Assembly: GCA_903927185.1 (NCBI GenBank)
Contig: CAIYLW010000042.1
Coordinates: 1-64,000 of the forward strand
From: an uncultured Bacteroidota bacterium
Lineage (GTDB): Bacteria; Bacteroidota; Bacteroidia; Chitinophagales; Chitinophagaceae
DNA: 64,000 nucleotides
Direction of reading: 5' to 3'
In this document: piece after piece, positions 50,601 through 57,844 of the stretch
How the letters are laid out: every line of letters starts with the position of its first letter
Numbering within the stretch: the stretch's first letter is position 1
Translations under genes and position numbers: made by a program
Notes under the pieces: generated by a model
Database searches by the model: none
Told to the model about the DNA's origin: nothing
The model's input: the letters and a program-made list of their open reading frames with translations, nothing else

Positions 50601-51130
50601 CATTCAAAAATATTCTGGTGGATCCCAACCCAGTTTTAATCATGAGCCCATCAAGAACAATTTTAGAAGGCGCTTCCGTGAGTTTAGATCCACAATTTAT
50701 ATATGGTACTCAATTAAGCTATTTATGGACGCCATCACAGTTTCTAAATTCAGATAATATAAAAGCGCCAATTGCTACGCCTACAAATGATATCACTTAT
50801 CAATTATTGGTAACTGGAATTGGTGGTTGCTCCATATCCGATAATATATTTATAAAAGTGCTAAAGAACCCTGTGATCCCAAATGCATTCTCACCAAATG
50901 GCGATGGCATCAATGATCTTTGGATAATCCAATACCTCGATTCCTATCAAGGGGCCACGGTAGATATATTTAATCGCTACGGACAAAAAGTGTTTAGTTC
51001 TTTAGGGTATTCGAATCCCTGGAATGGAAAATACAATGGGAAAACACTTCCTGTTGGAACCTACTATTATATCATCAACCCTAAAAATGGAAGACAAATC
51101 TTAAGCGGTTCTGTTACCATTATATTATAA
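47648..51130 (+). CDS. giant secreted protein: IgGFc-binding-like N-terminus, PKD domains, T9SS type B (gliding motility-associated) C-terminal sorting domain
   Basis: C-terminus VIPNAFSPNGDGINDLWIIQYLDSYQGATVDIFNRYGQKVFSSLGYSNPWNGKYNGKTLPVGTYYYII; PKD-like WNWDFKDG; start MLLIKRFILIF preferred over TTG 47621. Confidence 0.9.
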   Translation: MLLIKRFILIFICSSISFIAKAQTDTTFWFGAPAITPTHANAPILIRFSAYAKAADVTISMPATPSFQPITFTLNANTTITKDLTQFLNILESKPENQVLKTGIKITATNKISAYYEVDGMSGGNYLNPEIFTLKGAAGIGTKFMIPGQNTFDNIPINSGPNPILPHNGFVIVATQNNTVVNITTSQDAVGHPAGQLFSITLQQGESYSVIASSLSGPQHLVGSVVNSNLPVCVTVYDDSIGILGGNFDLVGDQIVSEDIIGNEYIMVRGDLVINGISQDYFYVLATVDGTVVTMDGVTVGVPLNRGQIYSGKLANSSTYIKTSQPVYVNQLTGTGGEMASTNLPSIHCTGSQDVSFVRPLSGKFDFAVLCKAADIGSFLLNGNPSITPSMFSPVTGNPAWMFAKISEYNIPSPGIQVGVPTNISNSTGFFHLGFFNGVGGGSVMGYFSDYATITLNPKISGIQCIGNNLILQSNEISSATYLWTGPNNFTSKNASDTIKKITNNQAGTYFINTTILGCPTFKDSLQIKLNLLPTAAISTKDSICLRKSTDLSIAFTGTAPWTFSIFDGTKYDTIQNINAVPYTLTVSPLVKTIYTLQKITDSNFCSTDINTGLNISSTVNIYPQPIANFSLSSPLCETREVLFTDQSTAGAGNIIRWNWDFKDGTIKDTLNGSPFKKAFANYGTYLVRMMVETDKGCKSDSTISNIKINPLPNVGFVLPEVCVTDGSATFTDTSYIADGSQSQFTWSWTIYPGTNHNVQPVFVNAAAQNAKVLVTKEDYYNTMLKVTSKDGCADSLMQQFTVNGPTPKASFVVQKMDSLCSSDFTRILNTSTVDFGNVTKLDIYWDAINAPAIKTTDQNPSNGSLYANWYPNLPTPATKTYSVKLTAYSGNAATCQNSSTQLITVNPQPKADFSSSAVEICANNSIQFTDLSNGITSPINKWNWNSGNMILSTNQNPLLKFSDSGNIQVSLFVTNVQGCNSDTAFKNILVDPNPVLIMSPSRTILEGASVSLDPQFIYGTQLSYLWTPSQFLNSDNIKAPIATPTNDITYQLLVTGIGGCSISDNIFIKVLKNPVIPNAFSPNGDGINDLWIIQYLDSYQGATVDIFNRYGQKVFSSLGYSNPWNGKYNGKTLPVGTYYYIINPKNGRQILSGSVTIIL

Positions 51131-51135
51131 CTCCA

Positions 51136-52446
51136 TTAATAGGCTACCCGCTTAATATCAGCACCTAAGTTGCGTAAACGTTCATCAATAAATTGATACC
51201 CCCGATCAATCTGTTCAATATTTTGTATGATACTTTTCCCTTCGGCACTTAATGCAGCAATCAACAATGCTTGCCCTGCGCGTATATCCGGGCTACTCAT
51301 TGTAATCCCTCTTAGAGCCTGTTTTCTTCCAAGGCCTATGACTGTTGCACGATGTGGATCACATAGAATAATCTGTGCGCCCATGTCAATCAATTTATCT
51401 ACAAAAAACAATCTGCTTTCAAACATTTTCTGATGCACTAATACACTTCCAATCGCTTGAGTTGCTACTACTAAAACAATGCTCAAAAGGTCAGGTGTAA
51501 ATCCAGGCCATGGATGATCATAAATGGTAAGGATACCCCCATCCATATAGGTTTGTATTTCATAAGTTTCTTGCGCAGGTATATAAATATCATCGCCTTT
51601 TATCTCTAGCTTAATTCCTAACTGCTGAAACTTTTCTGGTATCACACCCAAATTTGCAACACCCGCATTTTTAATTGTAAGTTCACTTTGTGTCATAGCT
51701 GCAAGTCCGATGAAACTTCCAATCTCAATCATATCAGGCAACATACGATGTTCGGTACCGCTTAATTTTTCTACCCCTTCAACCACTAATAAATTACTAC
51801 TGATGCCAGAAATTTTTGCACCCATGCGATTTAGCATTTTGCATAATTGCTGTATATAAGGTTCACAGGCTGCATTATAAATAGTGGTGGTACCTTCTGC
51901 TAAAACAGATGCCATTAAAATATTGGCAGTACCCGTTACTGATGGTTCATCTAAACACATAAAGCACCCATGCAATCTGGGAGAGCTCAGTTTAAAACAG
52001 CTGTGTATTTCATCATATTCAAATTTTGCTCCCAACTTTTCAAAACCTATAATATGCGTATCCAATCTTCTTCTTCCTATTTTATCACCTCCTGGTTTTG
52101 GAATATATGCTCTATGAAAACGTGCTAACATAGGGCCAGCAAGCATTACGCTACCTCTTAATTTTCCTCCCTTTTTTCTAAATGCTTCTGAAGCAAGAAA
52201 ATCGACATCAATTTCATCAGCCTGAAACTCACAAGTATCTCGTGAAATACGATTCGCTTTTACGCCAATATCTTCTAATAATTCAATCAATAAATTAACA
52301 TCTAGTATATCGGGGATATTGGTAATGATTACTTTATGGGCTGTTAATAATACAGCTGATATAATTTGAAGCGCTTCGTTCTTTGCGCCTTGCGGTGTGA
52401 TATCGCCTTTTAATTTATTACCACCAATTACTTCGAAGGAATTCAT
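51136..52446 (-). CDS. murA: UDP-N-acetylglucosamine 1-carboxyvinyltransferase
   Basis: NSFEVIGGNKLKGDITPQGAKNEALQIISA; catalytic loop reads PKPGGDKIGRR (Asp in place of Cys); start MNSFEV. Confidence 0.96.
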   Translation of the reverse strand: MNSFEVIGGNKLKGDITPQGAKNEALQIISAVLLTAHKVIITNIPDILDVNLLIELLEDIGVKANRISRDTCEFQADEIDVDFLASEAFRKKGGKLRGSVMLAGPMLARFHRAYIPKPGGDKIGRRRLDTHIIGFEKLGAKFEYDEIHSCFKLSSPRLHGCFMCLDEPSVTGTANILMASVLAEGTTTIYNAACEPYIQQLCKMLNRMGAKISGISSNLLVVEGVEKLSGTEHRMLPDMIEIGSFIGLAAMTQSELTIKNAGVANLGVIPEKFQQLGIKLEIKGDDIYIPAQETYEIQTYMDGGILTIYDHPWPGFTPDLLSIVLVVATQAIGSVLVHQKMFESRLFFVDKLIDMGAQIILCDPHRATVIGLGRKQALRGITMSSPDIRAGQALLIAALSAEGKSIIQNIEQIDRGYQFIDERLRNLGADIKRVAY

Positions 52447-52476
52447 AATGCTGAATTGAATATTCAATAATTATAC

Positions 52477-52484
52477 AAACTTAC
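52477..52484 (-). promoter_or_regulatory. -7 element TAAGTTTG upstream of murA
   Basis: Minus-strand match to TAnnTTTG. Confidence 0.4.
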
Positions 52485-52548
52485 GCAACAAAAAAGCATC
52501 GAATAACGATGCTTTTATAGTTCATTTGAAATCTACTAATTGTAAGAT

Positions 52549-53340
52549 TTAATATCTCTTTTTAAACTGCCCACCTCTTGAATCGGGTCTGCCACCATTG
52601 TTCGTTCCACTGCGTTGTCCACCCTGACTGCTCTGACCATTGCGATTATTATTGTTATTAGGTCGGCCGCCATTTCTTTGACCACCTTGAGCATTTCTAT
52701 TATTATTTGACCTGCCACCAAAATTTTGTTGCCAACGACCACCCCCATTATTGGGTCTATAATCATCACGCTCAAAATTCTGATTGCGGTGTTTGATATA
52801 TGGTGTATTGCTAAATTCTAATTCTCCTCCAGTAATACTATTGAGTTCACTTCTAATAGAATCGTCGTGTACTAATTCTTTGTGCCAGTTACTATATGCC
52901 AACTTCATGTAATAGGCAATAGCATGTGCAAAGCCAGCTTTCTTCTCAGGATCTTCTTCCTTCAAAGCCTTGTCAATCACCACTTCCAGGTTCTTACCCA
53001 AGTGTGCATACTTAGGGTGACGTTTCGGATAAGGTATTGGATCTGGCTTTTGTTTGTAGGTTTCTTTTTGAGGAATCGGATAAGGACTATCTACCTCCAA
53101 CTTGAAATCGCTAATGAAAAATAAGTGATCCCATAGTTTATGCCGGAAGTCTTCTACATTCTTTAAATGTGGATTTAAAAATCCCATTAATTCAATCACA
53201 GCTTGTGCTTGTTGCTGTCTTTTCTCACGGTCCTCTATAGTTAATAAATACTCCACCATCTTCTGTACATGGCGTCCGTATTCCTTCATTCCTAAATAGT
53301 TTCTATCTGTATTATATTCCATCTGATCATTCAAATTCAT
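52549..53340 (-). CDS. DUF4290 domain-containing protein with C-terminal Gly/Arg/Asn-rich tail
   Basis: MEYNTDRNYLGMKEYGRHVQKMVEYLLTIEDREKRQQQAQAVIELMGFLNPHLKNVEDFRHKLWDHLFFI; RGG/NG-rich tail; start 53340 supported by promoter position. Confidence 0.88.
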   Translation of the reverse strand: MNLNDQMEYNTDRNYLGMKEYGRHVQKMVEYLLTIEDREKRQQQAQAVIELMGFLNPHLKNVEDFRHKLWDHLFFISDFKLEVDSPYPIPQKETYKQKPDPIPYPKRHPKYAHLGKNLEVVIDKALKEEDPEKKAGFAHAIAYYMKLAYSNWHKELVHDDSIRSELNSITGGELEFSNTPYIKHRNQNFERDDYRPNNGGGRWQQNFGGRSNNNRNAQGGQRNGGRPNNNNNRNGQSSQGGQRSGTNNGGRPDSRGGQFKKRY

Positions 53341-53343
53341 ATA

Positions 53344-53351
53344 CAAATGTA
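53344..53351 (-). promoter_or_regulatory. -7 element TACATTTG, 3 nt before DUF4290 ATG
   Basis: Minus-strand TAnnTTTG match adjacent to ATG 53340. Confidence 0.5.
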
Positions 53352-53459
53352 CAGAAAGCAAGCTATTAGTGGAACTTTTGTGCGTTTCTGTGCAAGCGAC
53401 CCAAAAATTTACAAAAATGGTGGTTTTGGGAACTATCGCAGAAACTAGGATTCAATCAT

Positions 53460-53467
53460 TATCTTCG
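53460..53467 (+). promoter_or_regulatory. -7-like element TATCTTCG, 4 nt before pheS ATG
   Basis: 7/8 match (TTCG variant), ATG at 53472. Confidence 0.45.
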
Positions 53468-53471
53468 CACA

Positions 53472-54503
53472 ATGGAATCGTTATTGCAAAAAATAGAGGA
53501 GTTCAAGCAAGAAGTAGCTGCTGCCGAAGCAAATACTGCCGAATTAGTGGAAGCATTTCGTATCAAATATTTGGGTACCAAGGGTTTAGTGAAATCTGTG
53601 ATGGGCGAAATGAAATCTGTTCCTAATGAGCATAAGAAAGCATTTGGCCAGGTTTTGAACGATTTTAAACTATTTGTAGAAAGCAAATTTGATACCTTAA
53701 AAGAAAATGCAGTTGGCGGTTCCGAAGTTTCAGGAAACACAATCGATCTTTCTTTACCAGGAGATTCAATAGCAGTTGGTACGCGTCATCCATTAAATAT
53801 AGTCCGTAATCAGATCGTATCAATTTTTCAACGTTTAGGATTTGCGGTAGCTGAGGGCCCAGAGATTGAAGACGACTGGCACAATTTCGGAGCCATGAAT
53901 TTACCGGAAGATCATCCTGCACGAGACATGCAGGATACTTTTTATATCAATCAAAATCCAGCTTGGTTATTAAGAACACATACGAGTAGTGTGCAAGCAA
54001 GGGTAATGGAAACTCAAAAGCCTCCTATCAGGGTAATTTGTCCTGGTCGTGTTTACCGTAATGAAACCATTTCTGCCCGTGCACATTGTTTCTTCCATCA
54101 GGTGGAAGGTTTATATATTGATGAGAATGTGAGCTTCGCTGATTTGAAACAAACCTTGTATTTCTTTGTACAAGAAATGTTTGGTAAAGATGTAAAAGTT
54201 CGATTCCGCCCAAGTTATTTTCCTTTTACAGAACCAAGTGCTGAGATGGATATTAGTTGTTTGATTTGCGGTGGTGATGGATGTAATATTTGTAAACACA
54301 CAGGCTGGGTAGAGATTTTAGGAAGTGGAATGGTGCATCCAAAAGTGTTGGATAATTTTGGTATTGACTCTAATAAGTATACTGGTTTTGCATTTGGGAT
54401 GGGTGTTGAACGTATTACTCAATTGAAATATCAAGTGAATGATCTGCGTTTGTATTCTCAAAATGATGTAAGATTTTTGAAGCAATTTACTGGGGTGGTA
54501 TAA
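53472..54503 (+). CDS. pheS: phenylalanine--tRNA ligase alpha subunit
   Basis: HPLNIVRNQIVSIFQRLGFAVAEGPEIEDDWHNF; ARDMQDTFYI; class II motifs FRPSYFPFTEPSAEMDI; FAFGMGVERITQLKY. Confidence 0.98.
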   Translation: MESLLQKIEEFKQEVAAAEANTAELVEAFRIKYLGTKGLVKSVMGEMKSVPNEHKKAFGQVLNDFKLFVESKFDTLKENAVGGSEVSGNTIDLSLPGDSIAVGTRHPLNIVRNQIVSIFQRLGFAVAEGPEIEDDWHNFGAMNLPEDHPARDMQDTFYINQNPAWLLRTHTSSVQARVMETQKPPIRVICPGRVYRNETISARAHCFFHQVEGLYIDENVSFADLKQTLYFFVQEMFGKDVKVRFRPSYFPFTEPSAEMDISCLICGGDGCNICKHTGWVEILGSGMVHPKVLDNFGIDSNKYTGFAFGMGVERITQLKYQVNDLRLYSQNDVRFLKQFTGVV

Positions 54504-54516
54504 TAAGTCAAAAGGT

Positions 54517-54577
54517 AAAATTCAAAAGTAAAAACTGGAACTAGATATTAACTTTTGAATTTTGAATTTTGAATTTT
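54517..54577. repeat. intergenic inverted repeat with tandem heptamer (TTTTGAA)x3
   Basis: AAAATTCAAAAGT (54517-54529) / ACTTTTGAATTTT (54551-54563); TTTTGAA at 54553, 54560, 54567. Confidence 0.8.
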
Positions 54578-54631
54578 ATTAACTTACCTTACTTTTTTTA
54601 TCCGTAATACTTAGTCCCCCCCCGATTGCTC

Positions 54632-55384
54632 ATGCTTGCTATTATTATATTTTTCCTAGGCCATTGGTTTTTATCTTTATTTTTTCATTCGTTTTTTTTG
54701 CATCGATATGCTTCTCATAAAATGTATGAAATCAGTAAAAATTGGGAAAGGGTATTCTATGTAAGTACATGGCTGGTGCAGGGTTCATCTTATCTCGTAC
54801 CCCGCGCGTATGGCGTAATGCATCGAATGCACCATGTATATAGCGACACTGAAAAAGATCCACATTCTCCGCATTTTTTTAAAGATGTGTATCAAATGAT
54901 GAAGAGTACTATTGTTATTTTCCGTGGATTTTTAACTGGCAAGAATTTACCAGAGGCTCAGTTTACGGAAGACTATTTACCGGTTTGGGATAAGCTTGAT
55001 AAAATAGGGCACCATGTAATTACTCGCATCGCATTTGGTGCTTTATATACTGCATTCTATATTCATTTTGCTCCCAATGCATGGTGGTTTTTATTATTAC
55101 CCATTCATTTTTTAATGGGGCCTGTTCAAGGCGCAGTTGTTAATTGGTGTGGTCATAAATATGGTTATAGCAATTATGACAATGGAGATCAATCAAAAAA
55201 TTCAACCCCATGGGGAATTGTTTTAATGGGCGAATTGTTTCAAAACAATCACCATTATGCAAAAGATGATGCCAATTTTGCGAAGAAATGGTTTGAATTT
55301 GATTTAACCTTTTTGGTGATGCGCGGGATGAATGCAGTTGGAATCATTAAATTGATACCAGCTTCTTTGAAAAATCAAAAGTAA
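54632..55384 (+). CDS. fatty acid desaturase / acyl-CoA desaturase
   Basis: His boxes HRYASHKM, HRMHHVYSD, NNHHYAKDDANF; ATG 54632 rather than TTG 54626. Confidence 0.88.
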   Translation: MLAIIIFFLGHWFLSLFFHSFFLHRYASHKMYEISKNWERVFYVSTWLVQGSSYLVPRAYGVMHRMHHVYSDTEKDPHSPHFFKDVYQMMKSTIVIFRGFLTGKNLPEAQFTEDYLPVWDKLDKIGHHVITRIAFGALYTAFYIHFAPNAWWFLLLPIHFLMGPVQGAVVNWCGHKYGYSNYDNGDQSKNSTPWGIVLMGELFQNNHHYAKDDANFAKKWFEFDLTFLVMRGMNAVGIIKLIPASLKNQK

Positions 55385-55509
55385 AAATTCAAAAATCAAA
55401 AGACATTTAGTTAAAAGATTTTACAATAAGTAAAAGCAAAAATTTTCATTCAGGGATTGTATAGATTTGTGAAGAAGCATCTGAAATTCTTTTGAATTTT
55501 TACTTTTGA
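55375..55509. repeat. 20-bp perfect inverted repeat in the desaturase-recO intergenic region
   Basis: TCAAAAGTAAAAATTCAAAA (55375-55394) / TTTTGAATTTTTACTTTTGA (55490-55509). Confidence 0.8.
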
Positions 55510-55523
55510 ATTTTTATTTTTTT

Positions 55524-56261
55524 ATGGTTCATACTACTAGAGGAATCGTTCTTCGCACTGTAAAATATGGTGATACCAGTATCATCACATCCGTATATAC
55601 TGCTTTGTTCGGTGTGCAGAGTTACATCGTGAAAGGTGTGAGAAAAAGCAGTAAAACCTCTGCGGGTAAAGCAAGTTATTTTCAACCCGCTGCTTTATTA
55701 GAAATGGAAGTGCATCAAAACAATATGAAGCACTTGCAATTCATACGCGAGTATCAGTGGAGTTATTTGTATGAAACAGTTCTGTTCGATGTGGTAAGAA
55801 ATACAGTAGCTTCTTATATCGTAGAGCTTTTACAACATGCACTAAAAGAGCCTGAAGCAAATCCTGAATTATTTTATTTAACGGAAGAGGCTTTGAAATC
55901 ATTAGACAAAGGTTCTGATGCCTTTACTGCAAACCTTCCACTTTATTTTACACTTCAATTAGCTAGTGAATTAGGGTTCCAATTATTAGGTGAGTACAGT
56001 AACGATACTCCAATATTTGATTTACAGGAAGGAATGTTTATCAAAGAAGCTCCTACACATCCTTATTATATTGATGGAGATTTAGCTAAAATAACTTCTC
56101 AGATTTTACACTGCAATGAATTAAAAGATTTAGAACATTTATCGCTCAATAGAAATATTCGCAGAGCACTACTAACAGCATATCAAAGTTTCATGTCATT
56201 ACATATTCAAGACTTTGGAGAAATAAAAAGCCTTGCTATTATTCAGGAAGTACTTGGATGA
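55524..56261 (+). CDS. recO: DNA repair protein RecO
   Basis: MVHTTRGIVLRTVKYGDTSIITSVYTALFGVQSYIVKGVRK; start MVHTT chosen. Confidence 0.92.
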   Translation: MVHTTRGIVLRTVKYGDTSIITSVYTALFGVQSYIVKGVRKSSKTSAGKASYFQPAALLEMEVHQNNMKHLQFIREYQWSYLYETVLFDVVRNTVASYIVELLQHALKEPEANPELFYLTEEALKSLDKGSDAFTANLPLYFTLQLASELGFQLLGEYSNDTPIFDLQEGMFIKEAPTHPYYIDGDLAKITSQILHCNELKDLEHLSLNRNIRRALLTAYQSFMSLHIQDFGEIKSLAIIQEVLG

Positions 56262-56263
56262 TT

Positions 56264-57451
56264 TTATAACAGTCGCTTCGCCTTACTGTTTGGTGTTAAT
56301 ATGTTATTTTCTATTTGATCGATTAATACAATACCTGGAGTTTTCCCTTTATCAAAACTTCCCAAGTGCTCGAAACCTAATGCTTGCGCACCATTGAGGG
56401 TAGCCCACTGGAGTTGATCTTGAAGTGGGATATTTGTAAAATGGCGACTGATTGTTTTTAACTCGTCTAATATATTGAGTTGGTGATTACTTGCTAAACT
56501 ATCTGTACCAACTACAATTCGACAACCATTTTTTCTAAATAAATCAATTGGAGGCAATGCTTTGCTGATGTATTGATTGGCATTAATGCAGAGGCAATAA
56601 TAAAACTGATTATGCTGATCTGCTGAAAGATCATTTATGAATTGAAGATCATCTTGTTTGGTAAATACATCATGAACTAATAAAGTCTTTGAAGCGCCAG
56701 CAAAATTAGAAGCAACTGATTGTAAACTACTCTTACCAGTAGCTGAGAAGAAATCTAAATTCACATGCAAATACTCATACAACCGCATAAAATCGCCGGT
56801 CTTATTCAAAAAGAAATCATCTTCAAAAGCTGTCTCCTGATTATGCAGTGTAGTTGTTTTGTTTTCGAAATAAGGTTGCATCAATTTCCATAGCTCATTT
56901 GAAACAGAGTAGGGAGCATGTGCCGCCATACTCAATGAATGATTCTTTGAATTGATATGTTGAAACTGCTGATAATATTCCAAACCCTTCTCAAAACGCA
57001 AAGGTGTAACCTGTGGTGTGAAACCACTGAGCTCTAAAAAGGTATAATAAGACAATCTTTGTTTTGCTTTTTGAGCAAAACTGATTGCGTTATTACTTAT
57101 ATCTCCAACTGCAACAATTCCGTTTTGCAACATTGTCTCTTCCGCATCTGCCATTGCTTGCAAGATTTCTTCTTCAGGAAAATATCTATGCGTTATAATG
57201 GAGATCACAAAATCAACCAGACCAGTATGCTCTGGAATTAACCCCTTCATATGACTTAGTTCTAAATGGCAATGGCTATTTACAAAACCCGGACTTATCC
57301 AGCCATTCAGTTTTTGAATCTCTTCTCCCGCATCAGCAATAGTAACAATATCAATCACAAGGCCGGCTTCATCGATTACTAATATATTAGAGCTATCCAA
57401 TAATGTAGTGCCAGTAAAAAGTTGATCTGCCTGAAATTTTCGAAAAGCCAT
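56264..57451 (-). CDS. amidohydrolase family protein (chlorohydrolase/aminodeoxyfutalosine deaminase-like)
   Basis: WISPGFVNSHCHLELSHMKGLI, AAHAPYSVS, HNQETAFE, VGTDSLASNHQLNILDEL. Confidence 0.87.
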   Translation of the reverse strand: MAFRKFQADQLFTGTTLLDSSNILVIDEAGLVIDIVTIADAGEEIQKLNGWISPGFVNSHCHLELSHMKGLIPEHTGLVDFVISIITHRYFPEEEILQAMADAEETMLQNGIVAVGDISNNAISFAQKAKQRLSYYTFLELSGFTPQVTPLRFEKGLEYYQQFQHINSKNHSLSMAAHAPYSVSNELWKLMQPYFENKTTTLHNQETAFEDDFFLNKTGDFMRLYEYLHVNLDFFSATGKSSLQSVASNFAGASKTLLVHDVFTKQDDLQFINDLSADQHNQFYYCLCINANQYISKALPPIDLFRKNGCRIVVGTDSLASNHQLNILDELKTISRHFTNIPLQDQLQWATLNGAQALGFEHLGSFDKGKTPGIVLIDQIENNILTPNSKAKRLL

Positions 57452-57479
57452 GCTTGCAATTTGAGCGAAGTTCAGAAAA

Positions 57480-57528
57480 AGATAAGAGATAAGAGATAAA
57501 AGTGAAGAGTGAGGTAGGAAGATGAGAA
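57480..57528. repeat. imperfect heptamer tandem tract (AGATAAG)2-AGATAAA-AGTGAAG-AGTGAGG
   Basis: 7-nt periodicity directly visible. Confidence 0.65.
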
Positions 57529-57534
57529 ATACAG

Positions 57535-57590
57535 CACCCCTCCTGCCGCTTGCGGATAGGAGGGGTGGCCAAGCGAAGCGATGGCCGGGG
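57535..57590. repeat. GC-rich palindromic element (REP-like), candidate dispersed repeat
   Basis: CACCCCTCCT/AGGAGGGGTG stem with inner CCGC/GCGG, then GGCCA...TGGCC hairpin; GC-rich against AT-rich background. Confidence 0.6.
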
Positions 57591-57747
57591 TGGTTGAAAG
57601 TCTTTCTATTAAAAGAAAATCACTCTAATCACCCTCAAATTCCCAACAAATCCGGCCGTTTCAGCATACTAATAAATATTTGTGACAAATTTTTTATTGA
57701 TAATCAATCGATTACAGAAGTGTCATAAAAAATACTTTCTATTTTTC

Positions 57748-57779
57748 TTGGAAAATCGAGTATAGGAATCCTACCTTCG
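57748..57779 (+). promoter_or_regulatory. rplM promoter: TTG-N21-TACCTTCG
   Basis: TTG at 57748-57750 and TAnnTTcG at 57772-57779. Confidence 0.5.
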
Positions 57780-57783
57780 CCCC

Positions 57784-57826
57784 CCGAATAAATCGGAACA
57801 TTCAAGCCGGTGGGATAGCATCGGTT
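57784..57826 (+). promoter_or_regulatory. structured 5' leader of rplM (two consecutive hairpins), candidate r-protein leader
   Basis: CCGA-ATAAA-TCGG (57784-57796) and AGCCGGTG-GGATAG-CATCGGTT (57805-57826, includes two G:U pairs). Confidence 0.35.
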
Positions 57827-57844
57827 AAATTAAAAAGAAAAATT

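Noticed and set aside
52536-52775. 79-aa ORF in another frame over the DUF4290 Gly-rich tail
   Set aside because: Artefact of low-complexity repeats in the RGG tail.
57522-57728. ORF MRNTAPLLPLADRRGGQAKRWPGWLKVF...
   Set aside because: Lies on the GC-rich palindromic repeat; composition not coding-like; a known kind of repeat-derived spurious ORF.
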